This document shows, one piece after another, positions 29,460 through 38,936 of a DNA stretch of 64,000 nucleotides; positions within the stretch are counted from its first letter, which is position 1; every line of letters starts with the position of its first letter. Source of the stretch: Nitrospirota bacterium (lineage in GTDB: Bacteria; Nitrospirota; Thermodesulfovibrionia; SZUA-242); NCBI GenBank assembly GCA_027021335.1, contig JALUUO010000068.1, positions 1 to 64,000 of the forward strand, read 5' to 3'. The notes under the pieces are model-generated. The model had not been told where the DNA came from. It saw only the letters and a program-made list of their open reading frames with translations, and did not search any database. The position numbers were made by a program, and so were the translations under genes.

Positions 29460-30032
29460 ATGAAAAAACTACTTATAGCCACACGCAATGAAAACAAGGT
29501 GCGGGAGATGAGGGCGGTTCTGGGTGACAGCGTAGAACTTGTTCCACTTCCGGATAATGCTCCGGAAGTTGTGGAGGATGGAAAAACATTCTATGAAAAT
29601 GCACTTAAAAAAGCACGTCAGTACTCTCAATACTCAAACCTGCCTACTATTGCTGAAGACTCCGGCCTGGAGGTTGAAGCTCTTGGAGGAGCTCCTGGAA
29701 TATATTCTGCCAGATTTGCCGGCGCCTCAGCCGGTTCGAAAGAAAACAACCGCCTTCTTCTGGAAAAACTTGCCGGGATTTCAGCTGAAAATCGTAGAGC
29801 GAGATTTGTTTGCTGTATTGTATACAAAGACGGTGATGTCGAGAAGTCCTTTGAAGGGGAAGTATGGGGCACAATCGCACTTGAGGAGGCAGGAGAAACT
29901 GGTTTCGGCTACGATCCTCTTTTTATTCCAGAGGGATTCAACCGAACGTTTGCGCAATTACCGATAGAGGTCAAAAACTCTATGAGTCACCGTTTTAATG
30001 CGATAAAAAAACTCTGCAAATACATCGGATAA
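29460..30032 (+). CDS. rdgB: XTP/dITP pyrophosphatase (RdgB/HAM1 family)
   Basis: House-cleaning nucleotidase that hydrolyses dITP, ITP and XTP. The 190-residue protein starts LLIATRNENKVREM (substrate SxN/K loop), has TFYENALKKA, AEDSGLEVEALGGAPGIYSA with the catalytic Asp, and the C-terminal GFGYDPLFIPEG...SHR segment. It is translationally close to rph (3-bp gap). Length is normal. Confidence 0.95.
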   Translation: MKKLLIATRNENKVREMRAVLGDSVELVPLPDNAPEVVEDGKTFYENALKKARQYSQYSNLPTIAEDSGLEVEALGGAPGIYSARFAGASAGSKENNRLLLEKLAGISAENRRARFVCCIVYKDGDVEKSFEGEVWGTIALEEAGETGFGYDPLFIPEGFNRTFAQLPIEVKNSMSHRFNAIKKLCKYIG

Positions 30033-30085
30033 GCAGCTTCTCATATTTATTCTATATTGAATAAATCTGAAAGTTCTGAAATTCA

Positions 30086-30114
30086 TTGACATTTTACAGT
30101 AATTTTACTAACAT
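30086..30114 (+). promoter_or_regulatory. Probable sigma-70 promoter upstream of the small membrane protein
   Basis: TTGACA (30086-30091) and TAACAT (30109-30114) with a 17-bp spacer, about 50 bp before the ribosome site AGGGAGG and the ATG at 30175. Confidence 0.5.
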
Positions 30115-30174
30115 CCATGTTATGACTTAGAAGCAGTGCTGCTTTACCAACCAAACAATAAGGGAGGATAAAAA

Positions 30175-30414
30175 ATGCCACTGAAACGCAACCTACATAC
30201 TGTAGACAGAATTGCACGTTTTATTATTGGTTTAGCCTGTATTTACATTGGTTTTATTGATCACTCCATCATTAACAATACCATAGTTTCAATATTGGTT
30301 GGATTGTTTGGTCTTCTTAATCTGGGTGTAGTAATCTTTGCACACTGTCCTGTCTATAGCATTGCTGGTATTAGCACCTATTCTGATAAAAAAGATACAG
30401 CAGATCCTAAATAA
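30175..30414 (+). CDS. DUF2892-like small inner-membrane protein
   Basis: 79 residues with two hydrophobic segments (about 16-34 and 40-58). The N-terminus NLHTVDRIARFIIGL and the segment between helices match the DUF2892 (YgaP-like membrane) family, in which a Cys-Pro follows the second helix, here HCPVYSIAGIST. No rhodanese domain is attached. Function is unknown; relatives are linked to sulfur or redox metabolism. Strong ribosome site, own promoter. Confidence 0.8.
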   Translation: MPLKRNLHTVDRIARFIIGLACIYIGFIDHSIINNTIVSILVGLFGLLNLGVVIFAHCPVYSIAGISTYSDKKDTADPK

Positions 30415-30432
30415 TCTTCGTCCCCATTATTA

Positions 30433-31554
30433 ATGAGTCTACGAACCAAGCTTATATTAACTATTTCCAGCATAGGTTTGGGGGGGCTGCTCTTCATTAG
30501 TTATATCGCCTATCAAAGCGTTAGTGAATTAAGCGCTATAAAACAGCAGGAATTGTTAAAGGTTTTCTCCGAACAAATTCTGCTTAATCGTCCGGATAGC
30601 GATGCCAAGCCATCGGTTTGGAAAAGCTGGATTAAAAACAGTCAGCTTCTTAGCTCCTCCAAGTTCTCGGTTGTTACCTATAAGGGTGATAGCGGTTTGT
30701 TAATCATTAATGCCGGTGATCAATCCAGCGTTAACATTTCCTATGTCAAGTCTTTATCTAAGACTTTGTTGGATAAAAAGTTTCGAAAACACTATGTCTT
30801 GAACCAGGGATTACAGTATGTGTGGTATCGTTCCGATATTTCGGGAACACCTTATACTCTGTTCGTATTTTATGCCTCTCCCCCTGAAGGATTGTCCTTC
30901 TATTTTAGGTACATGGGGATTCCTTTGCTTATCGCAACAATACTAGTCTTATGGTTTTCAATCTGGGCGGCTGTCATTTTGGCCAACTTATTTCAGCGTT
31001 TAGCCGAACAAAAAAAAATCATGGAACACCAGGCCATGCACGATCCTTTAACTGGATTGCCCAACCGTAACTTGCTGGCTAACCGCCTCGATCATACGCT
31101 AAGCGTTGCAAAACGTGAGGGCATTTGTTTTGCGTTTTGCATACTGGACCTAAACCGATTCAAAGAAATCAATGATGTTTTGGGACATGCATATGGAGAT
31201 AAGTTGCTCATAGAAGTAGCCAAACGCAGCAAATGTATCTTACGCGAGGCCGATACCGTAGCGCGTCTTGGTGGAGATGAATTTGCAATTATTCTGCGTC
31301 ACGCTGACAGCCAGAGAGCTACCAAGATTGTAAATAGAATCTCTAACGCATTAAAAACGGAGTTTATAATCGAGGATAAAGAATTCCAGATCTCCGGAAG
31401 CTTTGGAATCGCAATATATCCTGAGCATGGTGTTTCGTCACAAACTTTAATGAAACATGCCGACCTTGCCATGTATCGGGCAAAACAGAAAAATAATGAT
31501 TTTGCCTTTTACAACCCTGATCAGGTGAATATTATCAACAAAACTTTACTTTGA
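30433..31554 (+). CDS. Membrane-bound diguanylate cyclase (GGDEF)
   Basis: Makes cyclic di-GMP. The 373-residue protein has a membrane helix at about 5-28, an extracytoplasmic region to about 160, a second helix (about 165-190) and a GGDEF domain. The active-site loop is intact (GGDEF at 280-284), and an RxxD inhibitory site (R271-E-A-D274) lies five residues before it, so product inhibition is expected. No EAL domain. It begins 18 bp after the preceding gene with a weak ribosome site. A PilZ-like regulator encoded at 53.2 kb could read the same second messenger (inference). Confidence 0.9.
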   Translation: MSLRTKLILTISSIGLGGLLFISYIAYQSVSELSAIKQQELLKVFSEQILLNRPDSDAKPSVWKSWIKNSQLLSSSKFSVVTYKGDSGLLIINAGDQSSVNISYVKSLSKTLLDKKFRKHYVLNQGLQYVWYRSDISGTPYTLFVFYASPPEGLSFYFRYMGIPLLIATILVLWFSIWAAVILANLFQRLAEQKKIMEHQAMHDPLTGLPNRNLLANRLDHTLSVAKREGICFAFCILDLNRFKEINDVLGHAYGDKLLIEVAKRSKCILREADTVARLGGDEFAIILRHADSQRATKIVNRISNALKTEFIIEDKEFQISGSFGIAIYPEHGVSSQTLMKHADLAMYRAKQKNNDFAFYNPDQVNIINKTLL

Positions 31555-31592
31555 TCTTGATTCAGTGATCTTGTTGAAGCGGTTAACAACTA

Positions 31593-32171
31593 ATGATTAG
31601 GAATATTAGATTGACAAAAAAACCGAATAAAAAACCTGCTGTTTTTCTTGACCGTGATGGAACGGTTATCAAAGAGGTTGAATATCTTTCGAATATGCGT
31701 GACCTGAAACCTTTTACAGGTGTCGGAAAATCTCTCCGGATGCTTCGTAACTCCGGATTCGCTGTTGTGCTTATTACCAACCAGTCTGGCGTGGCCAGGG
31801 GGTATTTCACAATGGATTTTGTAGAGAGTGTTCATGCCAAGCTCGAAGAGATGCTATCGTTTAAATTTGATGGAATTTATTACTGTCCTCATGGTCCGGA
31901 CGATGGTTGTGACTGCCGAAAACCCAAAGCCGGCATGATAAGAAAAGCAGTGGAAGAAATAGGAATTGATCTAAACAACTCGTATATGATTGGAGATAAG
32001 AGTATAGATATTGAACTTGCAAACAGCTTAGGATTTCCGGGCCTGCTCGTCCTGACCGGCTACGGATTTGATCAGCAAAATAACCGGAATGCGGTGGAAA
32101 CCGCATACGTGGCAGCAGATCTTAATGATGCATGCAGATGGATTCTTGTAAGAGCCGCGGATAATCCATAG
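31593..32171 (+). CDS. gmhB: D-glycero-D-manno-heptose-1,7-bisphosphate 7-phosphatase (HAD family)
   Basis: HAD phosphatase of 192 residues in ADP-heptose synthesis for LPS. It has the catalytic loop FLDRDGTV, the second motif VLITNQSGVARG, the zinc-loop residues CPHGPDDGCDCRKPKAGM and the final MIGDKSIDIELA. The zinc loop distinguishes GmhB from other HAD enzymes. It supports a Gram-negative envelope. Convergent with the acyltransferase gene downstream. Confidence 0.88.
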   Translation: MIRNIRLTKKPNKKPAVFLDRDGTVIKEVEYLSNMRDLKPFTGVGKSLRMLRNSGFAVVLITNQSGVARGYFTMDFVESVHAKLEEMLSFKFDGIYYCPHGPDDGCDCRKPKAGMIRKAVEEIGIDLNNSYMIGDKSIDIELANSLGFPGLLVLTGYGFDQQNNRNAVETAYVAADLNDACRWILVRAADNP

Positions 32172-32176
32172 CCCCC

Positions 32177-32204
32177 CCCAGGTTCTTTAAAAACTCAACC
32201 TGGG
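32177..32204 (+). terminator. Hairpin between convergent gmhB and acyltransferase genes
   Basis: CCCAGGTT (32177-32184) pairs with AACCTGGG (32197-32204) over a 12-nt loop, followed on the plus strand by TTTCTGAATTTATATTTT. It begins 5 bp after the gmhB stop and lies just before the convergent gene's stop codon, so it may serve both directions. Confidence 0.65.
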
Positions 32205-32213
32205 TTTCTGAAT

Positions 32214-33095
32214 TTATATTTTGTTTTCCGGTATACGCTTCCAGCGCCTGTGTATCCAGAGCCATTCCTCTGGGTACTTACCTACATACTCAGCTATTTT
32301 TTTGGAGAAGTTCATGGTATTAACTTCCAGATCCTTATCATGATTTCCGGTATGTACTATTGGCATCACCTCGTTGAAAACAATTCTATGGCTGTTTTTA
32401 GTGCGATGAATAAATACCGGGATAACAGCCGCATCGGTTTTAAGCGCCATAAGGGCCGGCATCTTGGTGCTATAAGCGCGCCTCCCCAGAAAGTCGGTAA
32501 TAATTCCCTCTGAAGGTTTTACTCCCTGATCGATCAGGATTGCTACGGAACCTTTTTTGCGGAGAGTTTTAAGTACATCTCTAAGCGCTCCGTGCTTTGA
32601 AATAGAACGGTTTCCAAACATATGGCGAACCCGCTCGATCATACGGTTTAAATAGGGGTTATCCAGTGGACGGACAACAACCGAAAAGATACATCCCTTC
32701 CTTGCTACGGCGTTACCGATAAGCTCCCAGTTGCCAAGATGCCCGGTAATAAGCATCACAGGCCGGCCCGCAGCTTTTGACTCGAAGTAGTGCCTTAGTC
32801 CTTCGTACTCCACACCTCGAAAAACACTTTTGCGGCCAAGCCATACCTGCGATATCTCAACTATGGACATTCCCAGGCTATTAAAAGACGCCCGTACAAT
32901 ATCATCGCGTTCATGCCCGAACACAAGTTTAGTATTATTAAGAGCGACTTTCCGTCTTCTACCAAAGATGTGATAGAAGAACCATCCAAGAGCCTTACCG
33001 GTGGGCTTCACAAGGTATTGCGGAAGAACAGAAAGAGGAAGGATGACAATGACAGCCGCAGCAAACTCTGCGACTTGAAAAAACAACTTATACAT
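32214..33095 (-). CDS. LpxL/HtrB-like lipid A (lysophospholipid) acyltransferase
   Basis: 293 residues with an N-terminal membrane anchor (about 5-30). The acyltransferase motif HLGNWE at 119-124 provides the catalytic His and acid. Downstream are GSVAILIDQG and the substrate-pocket region DFLGRRAYSTKMPALMA. This family adds secondary acyl chains to lipid A at the inner membrane. With gmhB it indicates an LPS-type outer membrane. The gene starts 4 bp after the Lon-family gene. Confidence 0.85.
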   Translation of the reverse strand: MYKLFFQVAEFAAAVIVILPLSVLPQYLVKPTGKALGWFFYHIFGRRRKVALNNTKLVFGHERDDIVRASFNSLGMSIVEISQVWLGRKSVFRGVEYEGLRHYFESKAAGRPVMLITGHLGNWELIGNAVARKGCIFSVVVRPLDNPYLNRMIERVRHMFGNRSISKHGALRDVLKTLRKKGSVAILIDQGVKPSEGIITDFLGRRAYSTKMPALMALKTDAAVIPVFIHRTKNSHRIVFNEVMPIVHTGNHDKDLEVNTMNFSKKIAEYVGKYPEEWLWIHRRWKRIPENKI

Positions 33096-33099
33096 TCAA

Positions 33100-35568
33100 C
33101 TAACCCTTTTTATCATTTTGGCGGGCGAGTTTTTCTAACTTAACCGATTCTTTGTCTTCTTCTGAATTTTCTTTCTTTTTTTCCTTATGGGCATCGGCAA
33201 GCTCAATTAATCTTTTCATAACAGCATGATTAACTGTTGCTTCCGGATATTCTCCGTTTTCATTCATCTCTCCGGCAGGCATATCTGTAAGTACCTGCAA
33301 AGCATCCTCCGCCTTGTCTATGGCATAGATATGGAAGTTGCCTTTTTTCACCGCATCAACAACATCTGATCTAAGCATCAGATTTCGTATGTTTCTTGCC
33401 GGTATAATCACACCTTGGCTTTTATCAAGCCCTCTTGCCGCACAGATATCGAAGAATCCCTCGATTTTTTCGTTTACTCCTCCTACCGGCTGCACCTCGC
33501 CATGCTGATCCATAGAACCGGTAACAGCTATATTCTGTTTCAACGCAATACCGGTAATACTGCTTAAAAGAACATAGAGTTCGGCGCATGTGGCGCTGTC
33601 TCCCTCAACTCCTTCGTATAGCTGCTCAAATCCTATAGAAGCAGAAAGGCTTATGGGTTTTTTATGGGCATACTTTCCACCAATATATGACGAAAGAATA
33701 ACGATAGCTTTTTCATGAACCTTACCGCTCATCTTTGTCTCTCGTTCGATGTTTACAACTCCTGCCTTGCCGGCAAAAACTCTTGAAGTTATCCTGGAGG
33801 GCCTGCCGAACATATAGTCTCCGGTTCCGATAACCGTTAGAGCATTGATCTGCCCCACTTTGCTTCCGGATGTTTCTATAATAAGGGTATCTTCAAGAGT
33901 AGCCTCTTTCATAAGGTCCTCTATGCGACTGTTTCTGTAGATTTTTTCCTTTCGGGCTTTCTCTACATGCAGAGCACTTACAACCTTGCTTCCGTCCTTG
34001 CCTGCCCAGTAATCCGCTTCCATTATCAAGTCCGCCACATTACCGAACCTTGCAGATAGTTTTTCCTGGTGATCGGCCAGGCGGGAACCATATTCCACCA
34101 CTTTGGCCACACCGGTTCTATCAAAAGGCTTAAGCCCGTTATTTCTACAGCTGTTTGCAATAAAAGATGCATATTTTTGCAGGGTTCCCTCGTTTCGCTC
34201 CATCCTTCCATCGAAGTCCGCCTTCACCTTAAAAAGTTTTTTGTAGTCCTCGTCAAGATTATATAAAAGGTAGTAGATATACGGGCTGCCCACAAGAACA
34301 ACCTTAACGTTAAGCGGTATGGGTTCGGGACGCATTGTGGCTATCGAAACCATACGATACTGCTCCCATACGTCGTCCATACTTATACAGCGGTTTTTCA
34401 AGGCACGTTTCAGGCCATCGTAGGCGAAGATGTTTTTAAGAAGGTCCAACGCGTCTATAACAATATAACCGCCGTTTGCCCTATGCATACTTCCGGCTTT
34501 TATCATGGTAAAATCCGTAAAGGCCATTCCGTTTTGCACCCTATGCTCCACACGGCCGAACAGATTGAAGTAGGTAGGATTTTCTTCTATCACGACTGGT
34601 GCACCGGTTATGCCTTTATTGTCAACCATAACGTTAACCTTATACCTGGTGAAATCTTTATCAGGCTTCATACCCATGCCCACTATCATCATAGCCGGTT
34701 GCTGGCCTTCCTCCTGCGCCTTGAAGTCCGAAAGATTGTCAAGGACATCCTCGTACACCTCTTCCAGGTACTTCAGCACCGTTTCGCTTTCCCGGTATTT
34801 GCTCTGGAGCTCGGCGATCCACTGCCTGACCTCTTCCTGCGCGATCTCGCGTTCTAATATCCGTACCCTTTTCTTGGCTTCCTTCTCCCCCTGACGCACC
34901 TGCCGTACCACATCGTCCAGTTGCTCCTGAAGTCTTTTCCCCATCTTTTCTATGTTTTTTTTAGTATCTGCATCAAGGGCTGCAAACTCTTCATCCGTAA
35001 GGGCTTCACCATCTTTTTTTACAGGCGCTACCACCAGGCCGTGTGTCAACTTACGAATAGAGAAGCTGTTGTTTTTTGCCTCATCCTCCAACTCGGAAAA
35101 CAGGTCTCTTTGCTTTATCTGTAACGCCTCAAAAATTTTGTTCTTCTGTTTTTCGTACTCCTTTGATTCAAAGACCTTTGTAATTTCAGCCCTCAGAACT
35201 TTTGTGAGTTCCACCATATCTTTCTGGAAGATCACACCTTCTCCAGGATGAAGTTCCAGAGTGCGTGGATAGTCGGGCTTTGCGAAATTATATACATAAC
35301 ACTGATCAGGAGGAACCGTCTCACTTGCGGCTTTTTTCAGGATAAGATTTTTGACGGTGGTCATCTTTCCCGTCCCCTGTTGCCCCAGTGCATAGATATT
35401 AAATCCCTGCACACTGTTGCTAACATCAAGACCGAATTCCAGGGCGCTTTGAGCCCGCGTCTGGCCAATAGTTCCCTCAAACTCCGGCAGGTCACTTGTG
35501 GTCTCGAACCCGAATACGTCAGGAGCACAAAAATTATTTAATTCCTCAGCAATCAATTTCTTATACAT
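33100..35568 (-). CDS. Lon-family (S16) ATP-dependent protease, LonB/YcbZ-like
   Basis: 822 residues. The Walker A-type loop LGQQGTGKMTTVKN sits near the N-terminus (about 62-75), a long coiled-coil insertion follows (about 130-290), then the rest of the AAA+ core and a C-terminal S16 protease domain. The catalytic dyad is Ser658 in GDSATCAE and Lys701 in NEKIEGFF, with the 43-residue spacing known from Lon. The architecture matches the Lon-related family that carries an insertion inside the ATPase rather than LonA with its N-terminal substrate domain. Confidence 0.92.
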   Translation of the reverse strand: MYKKLIAEELNNFCAPDVFGFETTSDLPEFEGTIGQTRAQSALEFGLDVSNSVQGFNIYALGQQGTGKMTTVKNLILKKAASETVPPDQCYVYNFAKPDYPRTLELHPGEGVIFQKDMVELTKVLRAEITKVFESKEYEKQKNKIFEALQIKQRDLFSELEDEAKNNSFSIRKLTHGLVVAPVKKDGEALTDEEFAALDADTKKNIEKMGKRLQEQLDDVVRQVRQGEKEAKKRVRILEREIAQEEVRQWIAELQSKYRESETVLKYLEEVYEDVLDNLSDFKAQEEGQQPAMMIVGMGMKPDKDFTRYKVNVMVDNKGITGAPVVIEENPTYFNLFGRVEHRVQNGMAFTDFTMIKAGSMHRANGGYIVIDALDLLKNIFAYDGLKRALKNRCISMDDVWEQYRMVSIATMRPEPIPLNVKVVLVGSPYIYYLLYNLDEDYKKLFKVKADFDGRMERNEGTLQKYASFIANSCRNNGLKPFDRTGVAKVVEYGSRLADHQEKLSARFGNVADLIMEADYWAGKDGSKVVSALHVEKARKEKIYRNSRIEDLMKEATLEDTLIIETSGSKVGQINALTVIGTGDYMFGRPSRITSRVFAGKAGVVNIERETKMSGKVHEKAIVILSSYIGGKYAHKKPISLSASIGFEQLYEGVEGDSATCAELYVLLSSITGIALKQNIAVTGSMDQHGEVQPVGGVNEKIEGFFDICAARGLDKSQGVIIPARNIRNLMLRSDVVDAVKKGNFHIYAIDKAEDALQVLTDMPAGEMNENGEYPEATVNHAVMKRLIELADAHKEKKKENSEEDKESVKLEKLARQNDKKG

Positions 35569-35634
35569 AATTTTTTATACATCTCCGTTTCTTCTATCGC
35601 CCTTCTCAATTCACTCTTCATAAGTTCATAACTC

Positions 35635-36501
35635 TCATCCTCTTGGATGAAACTCCTTGTGCACCTTTTTCAACCTGCCCGAGGTAACTTTGGTATATAC
35701 CTGTGTCGTACTGATATCGCAATGGCCGAGCATCTTCTGGATCGATCTTAGGTCTGCTCCGCCTTCAAGTAAATGGGTGGCAAACGAATGGCGCACAACA
35801 TGCGGTGAAAGGTCAAGCGAAAGCTCTTTTCCGTACTTTTTTATACACTGCCAAAACCTTTGACGAGTGATACGTCTGCCACCCTGGGATACAAATATAT
35901 ACGGAGATATTTTTCCCTTAAGAATCATAGGCCTTCCATTTACAAGATAGTTGTTAACCGCCATAAGCGCGCGTGAATTGACAGGCGTAACACGGCTTTT
36001 ATTCCCTTTGCCGGTAAGCTGGATAAATCCTGCCTCGAAGTTTATATCTCCCAGCTTCAATGATATGAGTTCACTTACACGGAGGCCTGAGGAATACATC
36101 AGTTCCATCATGGCAGTGTCGCGAAGTCCCATATGGCCTTTTCTGGGGGTATCAAGCAGTCTCTGTATCTCGTCCGAACTTAATGCTTTTGGAAGCCTGC
36201 GCCATCCCTTCAAATTCTTAAGAGCTTCGGTAGGATCGTTATCCATAACCTTTTCGGCAACCAGAAACCTGGCATACCCGCGGATGGTTGAAAGCGCTCT
36301 GGAGACGGTAGCAGGAGATTTTCCCTCGTCAAGCTGTTTGAGGCAGAAAGAGCCTATGGTCTCCCTGGAAAAAGATGTCATATCTTCATTGCACGACAAA
36401 ACAAAGCATGCAAACCGCTTAAGATCATTACGGTAAGATTCCAGTGTATTTCCGGAAAGGCCTTTTTCCACAATAAGGAAATCAAGAAATGTCTCTACCA
36501 T
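35635..36501 (-). CDS. xerD: Tyrosine recombinase XerD-like
   Basis: 288-residue site-specific recombinase with an N-terminal core-binding domain (FLIVEKGLSGNTLESYRNDL) and a catalytic domain with Arg in SSGLRVSELI, Lys in GKGNKSRVTP, HVVRHSFATHLLEGGADLR, LGHCDISTTQVYT and the nucleophilic Tyr. It would pair with the XerC-like protein of the hslVU cluster to act on dif. About 220 bp without recognisable content lie upstream. Confidence 0.85.
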   Translation of the reverse strand: MVETFLDFLIVEKGLSGNTLESYRNDLKRFACFVLSCNEDMTSFSRETIGSFCLKQLDEGKSPATVSRALSTIRGYARFLVAEKVMDNDPTEALKNLKGWRRLPKALSSDEIQRLLDTPRKGHMGLRDTAMMELMYSSGLRVSELISLKLGDINFEAGFIQLTGKGNKSRVTPVNSRALMAVNNYLVNGRPMILKGKISPYIFVSQGGRRITRQRFWQCIKKYGKELSLDLSPHVVRHSFATHLLEGGADLRSIQKMLGHCDISTTQVYTKVTSGRLKKVHKEFHPRG

Positions 36502-36719
36502 GCAGGTTATCCTAAACGTTCTTAATCATTCATCGCAGTTTAGCTTAAATTTAGCTGAAATATTGCTTTACTGGAATTTACAAGTAATTTCCGGAAAACC
36601 TTTACTAAGCTAAACAACATTTATATAGCACAACAAGTTGATCGGTCTTTCTGCTTAATATGCGCATCTCTTTGCGACAGACGGCTCAACCCGGGCGGAG
36701 AAAAAAGCTTTGCCGCTAA

Positions 36720-37466
36720 TTACACCAGGTCTTTGTACTTAAGGCCGCAGCCTCCAAAAATATCAAGTGCGCTGCCCACTGTAAAATCCAGCTTTCCGCC
36801 TCCGAGCCTCTGAATGCTGGAGATATCCTCCATGGATCTGATGCCGCCTGCATAGGTGGTCGGCAGCATGGTCCACCTGCCAAGGTTTTCGACAAGTTCC
36901 GCCTCTATTCCTGAACACTTACCCTCGACATCAACGGCATGAACCAGGAACTCTGAACAATACTTAGAAAAGAACTCCAGTGTTTCCGGAGAAATCTCAA
37001 CATCTGTAAAATTCCGCCACAACTCGGTAACTATATAGTATCTTCCATCTTTTTTTCTGCAGCTAAGATCGAGAACCAGTCTTTCCCTTCCAACCGCACG
37101 AACGATGTTTTGCAGGTGCTCATTATTCACACGGCCGTTGCTAAAGACATAAGATGTAACTATCACACGTTCAGCGCCCGCGTCAAGCCAGTAACCGGCA
37201 TTGGTGTTATTGACGCCACCTCCAAGCTGAAGTCCGCCGGGATAGGCATGTAAAGCATCAAGCGCAGCCTTATCGTTTCCAGGTCCAAGTTTGATGACAT
37301 GCCCGCCCTTAAGTCCGTCTTTACGGTAAAGAGATGCATAATACGAGGCCGGCCGGCCGGATTGAAAGTTTGTGTCCGGTCCTGCTGCTTCACTGTTTTG
37401 AAGTGTGCCGCCGACTATCTGTTTTACAAGCCCGTTATGCAGGTCAATACACGGTCTAAAACGCAT
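36720..37466 (-). CDS. hisA: Eukaryotic-type HisA (ProFAR isomerase)
   Basis: Isomerase of the fourth step of histidine biosynthesis, 248 residues, (beta/alpha)8 barrel. The catalytic acids are Asp8 in CIDLHNG and Asp133 in LVLDLSCRK. The sequence is of the type known from yeast HIS6 and plants (KQIVGGTL, a long insertion with ASYYASLYRKDGL, LQLGGGVNNTNA, TTYAGGIRS) rather than the ordinary bacterial HisA. No other his genes are adjacent. Likely acquired or retained as an unusual variant. Confidence 0.85.
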   Translation of the reverse strand: MRFRPCIDLHNGLVKQIVGGTLQNSEAAGPDTNFQSGRPASYYASLYRKDGLKGGHVIKLGPGNDKAALDALHAYPGGLQLGGGVNNTNAGYWLDAGAERVIVTSYVFSNGRVNNEHLQNIVRAVGRERLVLDLSCRKKDGRYYIVTELWRNFTDVEISPETLEFFSKYCSEFLVHAVDVEGKCSGIEAELVENLGRWTMLPTTYAGGIRSMEDISSIQRLGGGKLDFTVGSALDIFGGCGLKYKDLV

Positions 37467-37508
37467 TTTCAGGTTTTTTGTTTTTTAGACTTTTTGATTT
37501 TAGGTTCA

Positions 37509-38888
37509 CTAGACAAGTCTTTCGGGATCCAGAAGTTTATCTGCATCACCTTCAGAAAGCAGCCCTTCCTGTATCACAACTTCCTTAACGGTTTTTCCCT
37601 GGATATACGCCTTTTCAGAAACTTCTGCCGCCTTATGGTAACCGATGATGGGGTTAAGAGCAGTTGCCATGGCAAGACTTTGCTCCACACGGCGTTCGCA
37701 TTCCTTACGGTCCGCTTTTATACCGCTGAGGCAGAGATCGTTAAATGTCCGCAAGCCATTGGATAATATTTCGATCGACATCAGGGTGTTATACGCGATT
37801 AGCGGCATCATAACATTAAGTTCAAGCTGACCAGCCTGAGCGGCATACGTGATCGTAGCATCGTTGCCTATTACCTGGAAACAGACCATGTTCATCATTT
37901 CCGCCATGACCGGATTTACCTTGCCGGGCATTATCGAAGAGCCGGGCTGAACTGCGGGGAGCTTAAGTTCGGCCAGGCCGGTCCTTGGCCCGGAGGACAG
38001 AAGCCGTATATCATTGGCGATTCTGGATACCGTAACGGCCAGCCCCCTTAAAGCGGCCGAAAGCTCCAGCGCGCCAACCACGTTCTGAATTCCCTCAAAA
38101 GTATTGTCCATGGGCCTGAACTTCATCCGGGTTATCCGTGCTATTTCACGAACGACTTCCGGCCGGTAACGTGGATGCGCGTTTATACCGGTACCCACCG
38201 CATTTCCGCCAAGGGGCAGCTCAAGAAGGGTTTGCGCAGTATGTTCGATCCTCAGTTTTTCCCGCTCCAGAGCTGATGCATAGCCTGAAAACTCCTGCCC
38301 AAGCCGCATCGGCACCGCGTCTTGAAGGTGAGTACGGCCGGATTTTACTATGGGCATGAATGCCTTTACCTTTCGTGCAAGGGTTTTGCTCAAAGAATTG
38401 AGAACCGGTCTCAGGTCATACTTTAATGCCTCTAGAGCGGATATATGTATTGCTGTCGGCATTGTATCGTTTGTGGACTGCGCCATGTTTACATGATCGT
38501 TAGGGTTGCAGAGCGAAGTATCTCCTTTTTGTCCGCCAAGAATCTCATTTGCCCGGTTTGCAATTACCTCATTGGCATTCATATTTTGGGATGTTCCGGC
38601 CCCGGCCTGGTAAACATCGACACAAAACTGGTTATCATGCCTGCCTTCCACGACCTCTTGGGCTGCCTGTTCAATCGCGGAGGCGAGCTTTTTATCCAGC
38701 TTTCCCAGGCGGCCGTTTGTGCGGGCTGCGGCAAGTTTAATTATTCCCTGGGCATGTACAAATCGCCGGGGCAGACGAAGTCCGCTTACCGGAAAATTCT
38801 GAATGGCTCGCTGGGTCTGTGCCCCGTAAAGTGCTTTTGCGGGCACCTTAACCTCTCCCAGCGTATCTGTTTCTATTCTGTATTTCAT
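37509..38888 (-). CDS. Class II fumarase/aspartate ammonia-lyase family enzyme
   Basis: 459-residue homotetrameric lyase that either interconverts fumarate and malate or releases ammonia from aspartate. The active-site loop GSSIMPGKVNPV, the SGRTHLQDAVPMRLGQEF segment and NPNDHVNMAQSTND are intact. Several positions favour aspartase: VDVYQAGAGTS, PVMAEMMNMVCFQVIGND, AGQLELNV and the C-terminal GKTVKEVVIQEGLL. Others recall fumarase (AKALYGAQTQRAI). I therefore leave the substrate open, leaning to aspartase. It is followed after 42 bp by hisA. Confidence 0.8.
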   Translation of the reverse strand: MKYRIETDTLGEVKVPAKALYGAQTQRAIQNFPVSGLRLPRRFVHAQGIIKLAAARTNGRLGKLDKKLASAIEQAAQEVVEGRHDNQFCVDVYQAGAGTSQNMNANEVIANRANEILGGQKGDTSLCNPNDHVNMAQSTNDTMPTAIHISALEALKYDLRPVLNSLSKTLARKVKAFMPIVKSGRTHLQDAVPMRLGQEFSGYASALEREKLRIEHTAQTLLELPLGGNAVGTGINAHPRYRPEVVREIARITRMKFRPMDNTFEGIQNVVGALELSAALRGLAVTVSRIANDIRLLSSGPRTGLAELKLPAVQPGSSIMPGKVNPVMAEMMNMVCFQVIGNDATITYAAQAGQLELNVMMPLIAYNTLMSIEILSNGLRTFNDLCLSGIKADRKECERRVEQSLAMATALNPIIGYHKAAEVSEKAYIQGKTVKEVVIQEGLLSEGDADKLLDPERLV

Positions 38889-38936
38889 CGAATAACCTCT
38901 CCGTAGAGGCGGAGTTGAAACCCTTCCCTACAATAT

